DNA of 64,000 nt from Photobacterium arenosum (GCF_014841115.1 NZ_JACYTP010000007.1:124001-188000); one strand, 5' to 3'; counted from the stretch's first letter, positions 33,583-43,638 are shown. The notes: a model not told the origin generated them from the sequence alone. Program-made: numbers and translations.

Positions 33583-35506
33583 TCTTCTATCTTCAATAAT
33601 TTCAAATCCAGAAAAACCATTTGCTATTATTTATCGTCCCACAATTGACGCTGGAATGGTCAACATATTTAAGTGCAGTGTTGATAAGCATAAGGTCATT
33701 CATGAAGCCATAGAACAGACACAATCAAAATCAGACAAAAGCCTTTTGTTGCTGCCTTTCAGACAAGTCATAGAGAATGATTATAATGCAATAGACGATG
33801 AAATGCCCGTACTGAGTTTGGCAATTAAGGCTTCTGAAAAAATTCCTGTACATGAGTTTATTCATTCTATACCAGATTTTTCAGTTAACACAAATCATGA
33901 GCATTATAATTTAAACGATCAAGAATATAGTCGCCGGGTTCGTCATTTGATTGATAATGAAATTGGACAAGGTTCAGGGTCAAATTTTGTATTACAACGA
34001 AAGTTTCATGCAAATATTGATGAATATGAACCGTCAAAATTGTTCAGCTTATTCCGGCAATTATTAAAAACAGAAAGTTCAGCTTACTGGGTTTTTATGA
34101 TCCAAACAGGTGAGCAATCGTTTATTGGAGCGTCCCCTGAACTCCACGCATCATTGAATGATGGTGAAGTGATGATGAACCCAATTAGTGGTACCTATGC
34201 TTACCCAACTAATGAACCGATGGATGAATCAATTCTGAGTTTTCTTTCATGCAAAAAAGAAATCGGAGAGTTATCCATGGTTGTAGATGAAGAACTAAAA
34301 ATGATGTCTCGCCTCTGTGAAGCAGGCGGACAAGTAAGTGCATTGAAATTAAAGCAGTTGAGTCGTGTGGCGCATACAGAATATATTCTGAGCGGCCAAA
34401 GTGATGCGAGTATTGCTAAAGTCTTGAAAGAGACGTTGCCCGCACCAACTGTCACAGGGAGCCCAGTCCAAAATGCTTGTGACGTGATTTCGCGTTTTGA
34501 GCCTGAAGGACGCCGTTATTACAGCGGAGTCGTGGCATTCGTTGAGAAGCATGGTGAATCTACAGCACTGGATTCTGCGATCCTCATCCGTACGGCTGAA
34601 ATCAGTCAGCAAGGTGAAGTGGAAATTACAGCAGGGGCGACCATTGTCAGAGATTCTATCCCGGTTAATGAAGCCAACGAAACACGGAACAAGGTAGCAT
34701 CTTTGTACCATGCAATGTTCGGTGTAGATCAACGTTTGGGAGCCAAACAAGCTCATCGCTTACTAGATAAGCAAGCCATTTCGCTGAATGATATCCCGGG
34801 GGTTCAGGAGGTTTTAGCACGGCGAAGCTCAGAAAATTCGAATTTCTGGAGAACTGAACCCAAACAGCGAAATCGTCAGGATGACTGTTATCTTGGTAAA
34901 AAGGTTTTGATCATCGACGGTAACGATACATTTACATCAATGTTAAAGACGTTGTTTACCTCCGCAGGCGCTATTGCGACTGTTGTCAAAGTGGCAGAAG
35001 AGATAGATTTTACTACCTATGATCTGGTACTGGCGGGGCCGGGACCGGGAAATCCGGGAGATAAATCGGATAAACGCGTCTTTTTAATGAGGAAACTGAT
35101 CAGCAGATTAATCGAAGCAGAACACCCATTTTTTGCTGTTTGTCTGAGTCATCAATTACTGGCTCAAGAGCTTGGGTTACCGATCATTCGTCTTAATCCG
35201 CCAAACCAAGGATTGCAGAAAGCCATCACTTTGGGGAACCAGAAAGAACTTGTTGGATTTTATAATACATTTTGTGTCACGGCAGATGATATGACAATCC
35301 TCAAAATGAAAGAAAGGGATATTGATTTATATTTAAATGAGACAACACATCATATATATGCTATCCAAAGCAGTCATTTTGCATCAGTGCAATTTCATTT
35401 GGAATCATTCTTAACGATTAATGGCCCACAACTTCTTGATTACTTTGTGAAGCCTCTCTTGAATTATCAGTATTTTAAGGAAGCAGAAGTATGCGCAGCC
35501 ATCTAA
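33575..35506 (+). CDS. phzE: PhzE, ADIC synthase
   Basis: A 643-residue fusion of an anthranilate-synthase-like chorismate-binding domain (N-terminal ~400 residues; PISGTYAYPTNE, E--MSRLCEAGG, VTGSPVQNACDVISRFEPEGRRYYSG) and a type 1 glutamine amidotransferase (C-terminal ~200; GPGPGNPGDKSDKR, catalytic Cys in FFAVCLSHQLLA, His/Glu in VQFHLESF). It converts chorismate plus glutamine to ADIC, the committed phenazine step. It overlaps both neighbours, indicating coupled translation. Confidence 0.95.
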   Translation: MSSLLSSIISNPEKPFAIIYRPTIDAGMVNIFKCSVDKHKVIHEAIEQTQSKSDKSLLLLPFRQVIENDYNAIDDEMPVLSLAIKASEKIPVHEFIHSIPDFSVNTNHEHYNLNDQEYSRRVRHLIDNEIGQGSGSNFVLQRKFHANIDEYEPSKLFSLFRQLLKTESSAYWVFMIQTGEQSFIGASPELHASLNDGEVMMNPISGTYAYPTNEPMDESILSFLSCKKEIGELSMVVDEELKMMSRLCEAGGQVSALKLKQLSRVAHTEYILSGQSDASIAKVLKETLPAPTVTGSPVQNACDVISRFEPEGRRYYSGVVAFVEKHGESTALDSAILIRTAEISQQGEVEITAGATIVRDSIPVNEANETRNKVASLYHAMFGVDQRLGAKQAHRLLDKQAISLNDIPGVQEVLARRSSENSNFWRTEPKQRNRQDDCYLGKKVLIIDGNDTFTSMLKTLFTSAGAIATVVKVAEEIDFTTYDLVLAGPGPGNPGDKSDKRVFLMRKLISRLIEAEHPFFAVCLSHQLLAQELGLPIIRLNPPNQGLQKAITLGNQKELVGFYNTFCVTADDMTILKMKERDIDLYLNETTHHIYAIQSSHFASVQFHLESFLTINGPQLLDYFVKPLLNYQYFKEAEVCAAI

Positions 35507-36342
35507 ATTTAGAATATGGTGTGTTTAATGCTTTTACACACTCGCCAATCTCTGGAAATCCTGTGGCAGTTTTTCATGAGTCTGAACAGTTGTCAGCATC
35601 ATTCATGCAGTCCATTGCTAGTCAATTACAGTTATCTGAAACGACTTTTCTTCAGACGAGTCATGATAAAAAAAATGTGGAAGTTCGCATTTTTACACCG
35701 GTGAATGAATTACCTTTTGCTGGTCATCCATTAATGGGCACTGCTGCTGCATATGCAAGAAAGTACAACGTTAATGATTTTGTATTCCATACAAAAAAGG
35801 GGTCCGCATCTGTCTCAGTCAAACATATATCTGATGATGTGAGTGAAGTGGAGATGTCGGTTCCTCTTGCAACGTCACAACCCTTTTCTGAGAAAGAGAA
35901 ATTACTAAAAGCATTAGGTTTGGAAAGATCTGAATTACCCATTGAAATTTATGATGCAGGTGCCAGGCATGTTTTGGTTTCTGTGAGTGATAAATCTGTG
36001 TTACATCAGATTAAACCCAATCATAGCGCGCTTGAAGCATTCGAAAATATGGCAATTAATTGTTTTTGCTGGGATGGAGATAGTATCGAAAATCGAATGT
36101 TTTCACCAGCCTATGGCGTTAAAGAAGATGCTGGTACGGGCTCTGTGGTATGGCCAATAGTGCAACACCTGATTCAATATGGCCAGTTTTCAGTCGATAA
36201 AAAACTGAGGATACTGCAAGGGACACAACTGAGGCGGCAATGTGAAATGTATGGTGAAATTAAATCTGATCAAGGCACCGAAACCCATGCAATATTATCC
36301 GGGGATGTTTATTATTTCTCGGACTGTAAAGCCAGAATTTAA
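35491..36342 (+). CDS. phzF: PhzF isomerase
   Basis: A 283-residue PhzF/diaminopimelate-epimerase-fold isomerase that converts dihydrohydroxyanthranilate to the reactive aminoketone. The catalytic Glu is at about residue 50 (LSETTF, equivalent to Glu45 of P. fluorescens PhzF); further family blocks are NAFTHSPISGNPVAVF, ELPFAGHPLMGTA and KEDAGTGS. It starts 16 bases before the phzE stop. Confidence 0.95.
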   Translation: MRSHLNLEYGVFNAFTHSPISGNPVAVFHESEQLSASFMQSIASQLQLSETTFLQTSHDKKNVEVRIFTPVNELPFAGHPLMGTAAAYARKYNVNDFVFHTKKGSASVSVKHISDDVSEVEMSVPLATSQPFSEKEKLLKALGLERSELPIEIYDAGARHVLVSVSDKSVLHQIKPNHSALEAFENMAINCFCWDGDSIENRMFSPAYGVKEDAGTGSVVWPIVQHLIQYGQFSVDKKLRILQGTQLRRQCEMYGEIKSDQGTETHAILSGDVYYFSDCKARI

Positions 36343-36362
36343 TTAATTTAAAGAGATAGAAA

Positions 36363-36992
36363 ATGAGTAGACTTGAGTCATTAACAGGACGATTGAATTT
36401 ACCATTTCCACAATATGATAATCCACCAGCCTCACCCAAAGAAATAATAAACCAATGGGTATGCCGAGCCCGATCTGGTGATGTTAGAGAACCTGATGCT
36501 TATACACTTTCGACATGTAATGCTGCTGGTGAAATAACAATGAGAACAATGTTTCCGATCGGAATAGACGGTGAGGTGATGCTATTTTCAACGCATAGTT
36601 GTAGCCGAAAAGGGAGTGATATCAGAGAGAGTGGTATCGCGAGTGCACATATTTACTGGCGTGAACTCGGCCGCCAGTTAAGTGTTTCAGGTACAATGAG
36701 TTTAGCGGATGAATCGATCGCTGAATCGGCATGGAATGCACGTGATGCTGCTTATGATCCTGTTTCTGTTGTGTCTCATCAAAGTGAAATTCTTAATGAT
36801 ATTTATTCATTTTCCAGAGATATCCAGGGATATGAAAATCAAGGGAAACAACCAAAGCCTGAACGTTTTGTTGTTTATGCGTTGAAAATTAATCGTTGTG
36901 AATTTTGGTCGGCAACCCAAGACCGTATTCATCAAAGATTAGTTTATACATTGACTGAAAAAGGATGGTACTGTGAAAGATTACAGCCATGA
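36363..36992 (+). CDS. phzG: PhzG FMN-dependent oxidase
   Basis: A 209-residue PNPOx-like flavoprotein. Family blocks include DAYTLSTCNAAGEITMRTMFPIG, FSTHSCSRKGSDI-E---AS-HIYWRELGRQLSVSG, and the C-terminal CEFWSATQDRIHQRLVYT. It oxidises the unstable tricyclic intermediate towards phenazine-1,6-dicarboxylate or phenazine-1-carboxylate with FMN. It is separated from phzF by only 20 bases and overlaps the next gene by 20. Confidence 0.93.
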   Translation: MSRLESLTGRLNLPFPQYDNPPASPKEIINQWVCRARSGDVREPDAYTLSTCNAAGEITMRTMFPIGIDGEVMLFSTHSCSRKGSDIRESGIASAHIYWRELGRQLSVSGTMSLADESIAESAWNARDAAYDPVSVVSHQSEILNDIYSFSRDIQGYENQGKQPKPERFVVYALKINRCEFWSATQDRIHQRLVYTLTEKGWYCERLQP

Positions 36993-38073
36993 TCTGAACG
37001 AAATGAATGAAATTGAAAATTTGAATAAATCTGAACTTTTTCTTCAGTCAATAATTATGTGGCATTTTTCTGAGGAGACAGGGTCTGAGTTCTGGTTGAA
37101 AATACGTCATGAGTTAGAGTTTGACCCAATTAAGGAAGTTAAAACTTTCAGCGATTTGAAGAAGTTTCCTGATTTTTCTGAACGTTTAAGAACGGTTCCT
37201 GTCGAGCAATTAATTCCACGTGGATTGAAAGATGATGAGAATTTTTCAGTTTATGAAAGTGGAGGAACCACTGGGGCACCTAAGTATGTGATAGCCTATG
37301 ATGAATGGATTAATAATCTTGTAGACTGGCGTATGTCCTCTTATAAAAACCGTCCGGGTCGCCCTACAGGGAATACATTGGCTGCGGTTCCTACAGGGCC
37401 ACATATTGTTGGTGCTATTAATAAAGTCCGAGCTAAAGCATTAGGTGGCGTATTTTTTTCGATTGATATTGACCCCCGCTGGGTAAAACAGTTGATCGCG
37501 AAAAGTGAAATGCAGTCAGTTCGGAGTTACTCATCTCATTTAGTTGATCAGATCAGAAATACGCTGATGTCTCAACATATTCGCTTTCTTGTCACCACTC
37601 CACCAATTTTGCGAGCCCTGCTCAAAGACGAATCTTTGGTAGAGCATATGCGGAAAACACTTGTTCAGATTACTTTAGGTGGAACAGAAATTGATCTGGA
37701 TGAAGTTAAATTTATTGCAACAGAAATTTTGCCTGAATGTGAATTCAGCGCGAGCTATGGAAGCACTTCAGCATTAGGTGTTTCTCGTTCTTCACTGATT
37801 CATCGTGAGAGCTTATATGTGGAATACGACAATTATAGTCCGTTTATTACGTATGAAGTTGTCGATGCTGCAACACGAGAGCCCGTCAATTATGGTCAGC
37901 GGGGACAAGTTATTGTGTCTCATTTAAGCAGATATGCGTTTTATCCACGTGTTATTGAACGTGATACTGCGATCAGATTAGAAGGAAAACCGGGCCAAAT
38001 TGGCGATAGACTGGCTAATATTTCACCCGTGCGTGTTGTCGAGGGTAATCAAGTGATTGAGGGTGTCTACTGA
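36973..38073 (+). CDS. ehpF: EhpF-like carboxylate-activating (adenylate-forming) enzyme
   Basis: A 366-residue protein of the phenylacetate-CoA ligase/LuxE type. The ATP-binding P-loop reads YESGGTTGAPKYV and the A5-like motif is SASYGSTSALG. It is short and lacks the usual ~100-residue C-terminal lid, as does EhpF of Pantoea agglomerans, which is thought to activate phenazine-1,6-dicarboxylate for reduction. It starts at a GTG (36973) with AAGGA upstream, inside phzG. Its stop overlaps the next start (TGATG), so the two products are made together. Confidence 0.87.
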   Translation: MKDYSHDLNEMNEIENLNKSELFLQSIIMWHFSEETGSEFWLKIRHELEFDPIKEVKTFSDLKKFPDFSERLRTVPVEQLIPRGLKDDENFSVYESGGTTGAPKYVIAYDEWINNLVDWRMSSYKNRPGRPTGNTLAAVPTGPHIVGAINKVRAKALGGVFFSIDIDPRWVKQLIAKSEMQSVRSYSSHLVDQIRNTLMSQHIRFLVTTPPILRALLKDESLVEHMRKTLVQITLGGTEIDLDEVKFIATEILPECEFSASYGSTSALGVSRSSLIHRESLYVEYDNYSPFITYEVVDAATREPVNYGQRGQVIVSHLSRYAFYPRVIERDTAIRLEGKPGQIGDRLANISPVRVVEGNQVIEGVY

Positions 38074-39455
38074 TGGGCACAGAAAAGCTGTCTTTGTCCG
38101 AAGTGCCAACGATTAAAGCGATCACTCCTGTTAGCCAAGGCAATATCACACGTTACGTGACTGTTTCTGATATTACAGGTAAAGATTTCGCTCATTTAAT
38201 TCAATTACCCAGAATGTTTATCATTCATGCAGTGAATACGCTTCGCAAAGGCAAACAACTAACGGCTGATGAGCGAAAAATTGCCTTAAAAAAAGCTGGT
38301 CAGCTTTTTCATTCAGGTACAGTCTGCGGGTTCAATCCGGACGATTATGTCAATCAAGTTGTTTCTGTCACCGGCTTACCAGAAGGAGTTGTAAAGAAGG
38401 CTCTTCAAAAGATTGGTGATGCCACCTCACATGCTTTTCGTGACTCAGCATTGGGTATCGCTAAAGGCGTCCCAGATGCTTACTCAGATCAGGTGAAACA
38501 AAGCGGTTGTGCGCAGGTTGTTCGAAAAGGGGCAGTATTAGCTGTCGTCGCGCCAGGAAATGGAACAGGGGTTCATGCGCTTTGGCCGCAGGCTATCGCA
38601 TTGGGATATCGCGTTGTGATAAGACCATCAGAACGTGAGCCATGGACAGCGCAGCGATTAGTCCAAGCTTTGACTGAGTCTGGGCTTGCTGATTATGTTG
38701 TCATGTTGCCAACCGCTCATGACGGCGTTGAGGAAATCATTGAAGCGGCAGATCTGAGCATCGTGTATGGCGGAGAAGACACCGTGATTCGGTATGAAAA
38801 CCGTTCTGATGTTCTGGTGCAAGGGCCAGGCAGATCCAAAATGGTGATTGGGGATGATTATCCTCAGCAAGATGCTTTCGAGCTTGTTTTTGAATCCGTC
38901 CTTGGTTTAGGGGGCGCAGCATGTGTCTGCACGAGCTGTGTCTTCATTGAAGGTGATGCCGCAGCGTTTGCCCGTGCTTTTCAGGATTATGTGTACAATC
39001 GGCTGCAGGATCCGCAAGAGAGAGAGCGTTATCTTCCTCAATTGTCATCTCACCGTTATGACTGGTGGTTACAGCAAGTTGAGCAGTATCAGGGTTTTAT
39101 ATTCAGTAAGCCGGAAGTGTTTTCACTAAAATCGGGCACCAGACAAGTCATGCCATTGGTCATGCTGGCTGATTCAACAGATCAGCCCATCGTCCAACTT
39201 GAATTGCCTGTTGCATCGGTGACATTTGTGCCATTTCAACATCAGGCGTGTTTATCATTTTTAGCGCCAGCACTTGTTGTCTCGGTTGCGACAAAGAAAG
39301 CGACTTTGATTCAGTCGATCAGTGAGATCCCGGAGATTAGAAACCTATACATTGGTCAGGTTCCTACAATCTGGATGCAAGCCCATGTCCCTCATGATGG
39401 GTATATTGCTGAGTTTTTAACACGGTCAAGGGGGTATCGAGTCGATTTTGGTTGA
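38073..39455 (+). CDS. ehpG: EhpG-like acyl reductase (LuxC family)
   Basis: A 460-residue LuxC-type acyl-CoA/acyl-adenylate reductase of the aldehyde dehydrogenase superfamily. Visible are a NADPH-site-like VVAPGNGTGVHALWPQAIALGYRVVIRPSEREPWTA and a catalytic-cysteine region GGAACVCTSCVFIEGD. In the ehp pathway EhpG reduces the activated carboxylate to 6-formylphenazine-1-carboxylate. Despite Photobacterium being bioluminescent in part, this gene is not part of a lux operon: no luxD, A, B or E is nearby. Confidence 0.87.
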   Translation: MGTEKLSLSEVPTIKAITPVSQGNITRYVTVSDITGKDFAHLIQLPRMFIIHAVNTLRKGKQLTADERKIALKKAGQLFHSGTVCGFNPDDYVNQVVSVTGLPEGVVKKALQKIGDATSHAFRDSALGIAKGVPDAYSDQVKQSGCAQVVRKGAVLAVVAPGNGTGVHALWPQAIALGYRVVIRPSEREPWTAQRLVQALTESGLADYVVMLPTAHDGVEEIIEAADLSIVYGGEDTVIRYENRSDVLVQGPGRSKMVIGDDYPQQDAFELVFESVLGLGGAACVCTSCVFIEGDAAAFARAFQDYVYNRLQDPQERERYLPQLSSHRYDWWLQQVEQYQGFIFSKPEVFSLKSGTRQVMPLVMLADSTDQPIVQLELPVASVTFVPFQHQACLSFLAPALVVSVATKKATLIQSISEIPEIRNLYIGQVPTIWMQAHVPHDGYIAEFLTRSRGYRVDFG

Positions 39456-39525
39456 GCGGTAAGTTTTATTCGATGCTTCGTATCAGAAGTTTAATTTCAA
39501 TTGAGCATTTAATAGCGAATGATGT

Positions 39526-40215
39526 ATGAATAACCCAACAGTAAATGAATTTGATAAAGCGGATTTTCAAGGTGTTTACGAAGGTAAAACATTAATAAGC
39601 AGTGCAGAAATAACTGCCGTTCCTTGGGATATTGGTCAACCACAACCGGTAGTTCAGGGTATTCTGGAAAAAGGTAAGAAAAACAGGTTGCTGGATGTTG
39701 GTTGTGGATTGGGCCTGAACGCGAAGCAAGCGAATGATTTGGGATATCAGGTCACTGCGATTGATAGCGCAGCAAAAGCGATTGAACATTGTTTAAATGT
39801 TCATCAGGAGACAGCCATTCAATTTCAATTAGCGAATGCTTGCGATACAGGTCTCAATGAAAAATTTGATATTATCTTAGACTCAGCTGTTTATCATTCT
39901 ATTCCATCGAGTGACAGAAGCGCTTATATGAAAGAAATGCGGCGTTTGGCGCATGATGACGCTGAATTTCATTTAATCACATTTGCGCCATCACAACATG
40001 GAATGCCGAAACCTTTAGCAATTGAATTGTCAGAGATTATACAATTGGCCGAAATAAATGACTGGGCAATTCAATTTGTTGAAAGGGTGACATATAAAGG
40101 AAATGCAGGGGCTATTTCTGATTTCCAAAAGAAAAAGAGCCTCAGCATACTTACTGATGAAAATGGATTAACTTGTTTACCAAGCTGGCACGTTATTCTC
40201 AAAGTAAAAATCTGA
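39526..40215 (+). CDS. SAM-dependent methyltransferase
   Basis: A 229-residue class I methyltransferase. The SAM site is LLDVGCGLGLNAKQANDLGYQVTAIDSA (motif I GCGLG), followed by IILDSAVYHSI. In this setting it most likely O-methylates a hydroxyl on the phenazine ring, as needed for the 9-methoxy group of griseoluteic acid; N-methylation is an alternative. It is separated from the reductase gene by 70 bases. Confidence 0.85.
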   Translation: MNNPTVNEFDKADFQGVYEGKTLISSAEITAVPWDIGQPQPVVQGILEKGKKNRLLDVGCGLGLNAKQANDLGYQVTAIDSAAKAIEHCLNVHQETAIQFQLANACDTGLNEKFDIILDSAVYHSIPSSDRSAYMKEMRRLAHDDAEFHLITFAPSQHGMPKPLAIELSEIIQLAEINDWAIQFVERVTYKGNAGAISDFQKKKSLSILTDENGLTCLPSWHVILKVKI

Positions 40216-40240
40216 AAACTCACTGAACTAGGATCTGAAT

Positions 40241-41671
40241 ATGAGTCAGAATAAAATGGCCTTTGGTGGTCTGTGTCTTGGATTTTTTATCGTGATGATG
40301 GATACAACCACTGTACCATTGATTTATACATCATTAATTAAAGACTTTGGTGTAACCCCTGCGATGGCTGCGTGGGTGAATAACAGCTATTTAATTGCTT
40401 ATGCAGCATTTCTGCTATTGGGTGGGCGCCTTGGCGATGCATACAATCGAAAAATTCTGGTATCGAGCGCATTACTCCTCCTCTCATTTGGCGCTTTGCT
40501 CAGTGGTTATGGAGAAACGTTAAATCAGGTCATCATAGGTCGTGCCATCATGGGTGTTGGTGCTGGTTTATTAACACCTCAAAGTATGGCTTTTATTTCC
40601 ATTATCTTTGCTGAAGGTGGCAGGGGAAAAGCATTTGGTATCTGGGGTGCTGTGGCAGGGATAGCGACGGCAACAGGCCCGGTTGTGACGCAATTCTTCT
40701 TACAGGTGTCTGACTGGCGATGGGTTATGTGGATTAATATACCTGTCGCTATGATTGGACTGTTGGTGACATCAATCTATTTACCAAAGACAGAAGGGAA
40801 TGGCCTGAAGTTGAAAGAGTTCGTGTTTAACGGATTATTCAGTTTTTCTATTGCCATTGTCATTCTCAGTTTACAACTGATTCATGAGAGTGCTGAAAAC
40901 ATCTATAAGGTTCTGGCGTTTTTAGCGCTTGGTGTTTTAGGCACATTCTGGTTATTAAGACATGAGATTTCTCATCGGTCTGCATATGTTTTACCTTTTG
41001 AAATCTGGAAAGACAGAAAATTTATGAGAACGTGTCTTATCTCAGGTTTATTAGGTTTAGGACTGACGTCTCTTTATTTGCCGCTGGCCTATCTCATTGA
41101 GTTAAGAATGAATTTTGGTCCTGTTTTTATCAGCATCATAATGGTGACAATTGCGTTGGCGAATGCGGTCGTCGGGCCAGTTGCAGGCAGTCTTTCGGAT
41201 AAAATAGAACCTGAAGTAATTATTCGTTATGGCCTTTTATCGCTTGCTTTCTCTGCTTTGCTCTTAGGGGGGGTTGGTCTCACTATGGCAGGCGGATTGA
41301 ATGCATTTGTCATGACGGTGATCGCAATGACTTTTGCAGGAATAGGAACGGGTTTGGCTTTTGCACCTTTGGCAAACCTCGCTTTAAGAGATATATCACC
41401 GCAGGTTATTGGTCGCGCTGCTGCATTTTTTAATAGTACACGTCAATTATTAAGTGCACTTGGGAGCGTCATTGTTGCATTGCTTTTTGATTATATGGTT
41501 CGAAATAATCAGCTATTTGGTCTTACCGAAGGAAATGCTTTACAGCCCTATTCTCCAGTCGTCGCTTATGCAGCTTTCGCTTGTTTACTGGTCATCGCTG
41601 GCTGTGTCGGCCTGGGCGCTTGGTTATCTCGTGAGCATACAGAAACGGAAAATGAAACGGTGCAAAGTTAA
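40241..41671 (+). CDS. MFS drug exporter, DHA2 (14-TM) type
   Basis: A 476-residue exporter with about fourteen hydrophobic segments. The N-terminal MMDTTTVPLIYTSLIKDFG and loop motif LGGRLGDAYNRKILV place it with the EmrB/QacA H+ antiporters. It presumably pumps the finished phenazine across the inner membrane, giving export and self-protection beside EhpR. AGGA precedes the ATG. Confidence 0.88.
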   Translation: MSQNKMAFGGLCLGFFIVMMDTTTVPLIYTSLIKDFGVTPAMAAWVNNSYLIAYAAFLLLGGRLGDAYNRKILVSSALLLLSFGALLSGYGETLNQVIIGRAIMGVGAGLLTPQSMAFISIIFAEGGRGKAFGIWGAVAGIATATGPVVTQFFLQVSDWRWVMWINIPVAMIGLLVTSIYLPKTEGNGLKLKEFVFNGLFSFSIAIVILSLQLIHESAENIYKVLAFLALGVLGTFWLLRHEISHRSAYVLPFEIWKDRKFMRTCLISGLLGLGLTSLYLPLAYLIELRMNFGPVFISIIMVTIALANAVVGPVAGSLSDKIEPEVIIRYGLLSLAFSALLLGGVGLTMAGGLNAFVMTVIAMTFAGIGTGLAFAPLANLALRDISPQVIGRAAAFFNSTRQLLSALGSVIVALLFDYMVRNNQLFGLTEGNALQPYSPVVAYAAFACLLVIAGCVGLGAWLSREHTETENETVQS

Positions 41672-41693
41672 GAACCATTAAGGGACAAATACT

Positions 41694-42491
41694 ATGAATA
41701 TCTGGGTTGTGAGTGGTTGCTCCAGCGGACTTGGTCGTACATGGACTGAATCTATTATCAATGAACGAAAGGAAATCGTGATCGGAATTACTCGCTCTGA
41801 AGCATCAGCAGAAGAGATGGTCTCACTTTATTCGGAACGATTTATTCCTTGTATTGCTGATGTTCGTGATGAAAAAAGTCTGAAAGAACAGCTGACGGCA
41901 TTAGCCCATCAAATTGGTACGCCAAATCGCGTGGTAACGTGTGCTGGCTATGCACAATTTGGGACACTGGAAGACTTATCTAATCAGCAACTGAGAGAGC
42001 AGTTCGAAACGAACATTGAAGGAACGCTGAACGTCATCAGGCCGTTACTGCCATTGATGCGGACTTTGGAAGAAGCAAGAATTTTGTTGGTTTCCAGTAT
42101 GAGTGGTGTTGCTTGCTGGCCACTGTTGGGTGCTTATCAGATGAGTAAGTATGCCATTGAAGCATTAGGTGAAACCATGAGACTCGAACTTGAAGATACA
42201 CCTATTCAGATTGGCATTATCGAGCCGGGTCCGCATAAAACCGGCTGGGCAACTGTTTCCGCAAAAAGGCAGAAGGTGAGTGATTACTATGACGAAGAAG
42301 CCCTGAAAAGTCGCGTGAGCTGTGGCTTTCAAGTGGAAGACCCGACAGCAAGTTTACCTTTTTTCTGGCATATGTTTGATCAAACCCAAATGCCGCTGAG
42401 AATTGCAACTTCAAAACCATTTGTTGACATGGTATGTGAAAAATCAATGGAAAACATGCAGTTACTGAGAGGTTCCTTTGAGCAATTATAA
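41694..42491 (+). CDS. Short-chain dehydrogenase/reductase
   Basis: A 265-residue classical SDR. The nucleotide-binding motif reads VVSGCSSGLGRTWTESI, the catalytic Ser is in ILLVSSMSGVA, and Tyr/Lys in GAYQMSKYAIEAL. It would reduce the formyl group made by EhpF/EhpG to the hydroxymethyl of griseoluteic acid, which is inference from the pathway. AAGGGA precedes the ATG. Its end overlaps the next gene by 14 bases. Confidence 0.87.
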   Translation: MNIWVVSGCSSGLGRTWTESIINERKEIVIGITRSEASAEEMVSLYSERFIPCIADVRDEKSLKEQLTALAHQIGTPNRVVTCAGYAQFGTLEDLSNQQLREQFETNIEGTLNVIRPLLPLMRTLEEARILLVSSMSGVACWPLLGAYQMSKYAIEALGETMRLELEDTPIQIGIIEPGPHKTGWATVSAKRQKVSDYYDEEALKSRVSCGFQVEDPTASLPFFWHMFDQTQMPLRIATSKPFVDMVCEKSMENMQLLRGSFEQL

Positions 42492-43638
42492 CGATGTGCT
42501 ACACACAAACTTGAGCGACAATATTAATGCTTTGATTGCATCCTATGCGCTCGAAGATGGTTCTGAATTATTGTCAAGGCAGACGATTCAAGCTCTCCAG
42601 AATAGCCCGTTACTGAGAATTCTTGACGAGAGCCCATTGAATGGCCCAGGCCTGTTGGGTGATGTGGTTTCTGTTTGTCGGTCTCTTGGCAAGATAGATG
42701 CTTCACTTGGCTGGCTCGTTGGTGTTTCGAATTCTTCATGGTCAATGAAAGCAAATTTTGATCTTCCTGAGACTGTTCTAGCGAACATGAATGAGAATTC
42801 GATGCTGTCAATGGTTCTGGGGCGCCCCGGTACTCTAGTTCCTGACAAAAATGGCGCAGGATGGCGCTTAAATGGGGAGTGGAAGTATGCATCCGGTTAT
42901 CCATTGTCATCCTACTTTTTCGGTTTGGCTGCAACAAAAGAGGGGATTGTGAAAGTTGTTGTTATGCCGTCTCAGGCACTCAAGATCACTTCACCCTGGC
43001 ATTCAACCGGATTACATGGCACACAAAGTGTCACGATTCAAGCGTGTGATGCCATGATCCCTGAATCATTCTCTGTGAATTATCAGCCAATATTGCATGG
43101 CAGTTTGAATGGCCGATTTGAAGGGCGCTCGTACGCTGGGTATTTCACCGGCGTGTTGATGAACTGCCTTGTTGGCACAATTTTAGGTGCAACCGAATCT
43201 GCACTTGATTATGTGGTGGCCAGTTTGCAGCGGCCAATCGGTGGCAGTACTTATGCCTCGATGCGAGACTCGGGTCCTGTCAGGTACGAATTAGGCCGTT
43301 TGAAAAGCAATTTAGATCTACTGATACGTGCGGCAGAGTATAACGCCAGCATCGTTGATTATGCCGTTGACAATGCGGCGACTCCTTTATCGAATAAGGA
43401 CCGGGTTGAGATTCGAGCCAGAGCGACTCAGGTTATGAAAGGCTGTACTGAGATCGTTCAATCTTTGTTGTGGATTTATGGTTCGTCCGGCTTGGATACT
43501 AGTTGCCCGCTTGAGAAAATCTGGCGTGATGTGAATGTCGGGGCTCGGCATGGCGGCTTTTCAAAGTTAATTCCAGAGGAAATGATTGGACTGACGTTGC
43601 TCAATGCTGATCCGGTTTCACTGTCAAGAATGTTTTAA
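42478..43638 (+). CDS. Acyl-CoA-dehydrogenase-like flavin monooxygenase/oxidase
   Basis: A 386-residue flavoprotein of the acyl-CoA dehydrogenase fold, closest in layout to the two-component group D hydroxylases (HpaH-like). Recognised blocks are SLGKIDASLGWLVGVSNSSWSM, LNGEWKYASGY and the C-terminal KGCTEIVQSLLWIYGSSGLD. It probably hydroxylates the phenazine ring before methylation; it has no reductase partner in the cluster, so a chromosomal flavin reductase would be needed. It starts with a TTG (42478) preceded by AGAGG; no better ATG is in range. Confidence 0.8.
   Translation: MSNYNDVLHTNLSDNINALIASYALEDGSELLSRQTIQALQNSPLLRILDESPLNGPGLLGDVVSVCRSLGKIDASLGWLVGVSNSSWSMKANFDLPETVLANMNENSMLSMVLGRPGTLVPDKNGAGWRLNGEWKYASGYPLSSYFFGLAATKEGIVKVVVMPSQALKITSPWHSTGLHGTQSVTIQACDAMIPESFSVNYQPILHGSLNGRFEGRSYAGYFTGVLMNCLVGTILGATESALDYVVASLQRPIGGSTYASMRDSGPVRYELGRLKSNLDLLIRAAEYNASIVDYAVDNAATPLSNKDRVEIRARATQVMKGCTEIVQSLLWIYGSSGLDTSCPLEKIWRDVNVGARHGGFSKLIPEEMIGLTLLNADPVSLSRMF

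Noticed and set aside
38073-39455. LuxC homologue as evidence of a bioluminescence operon
   Set aside because: No luxA, luxB, luxD, luxE or luxG nearby, and it is coupled to phenazine genes.
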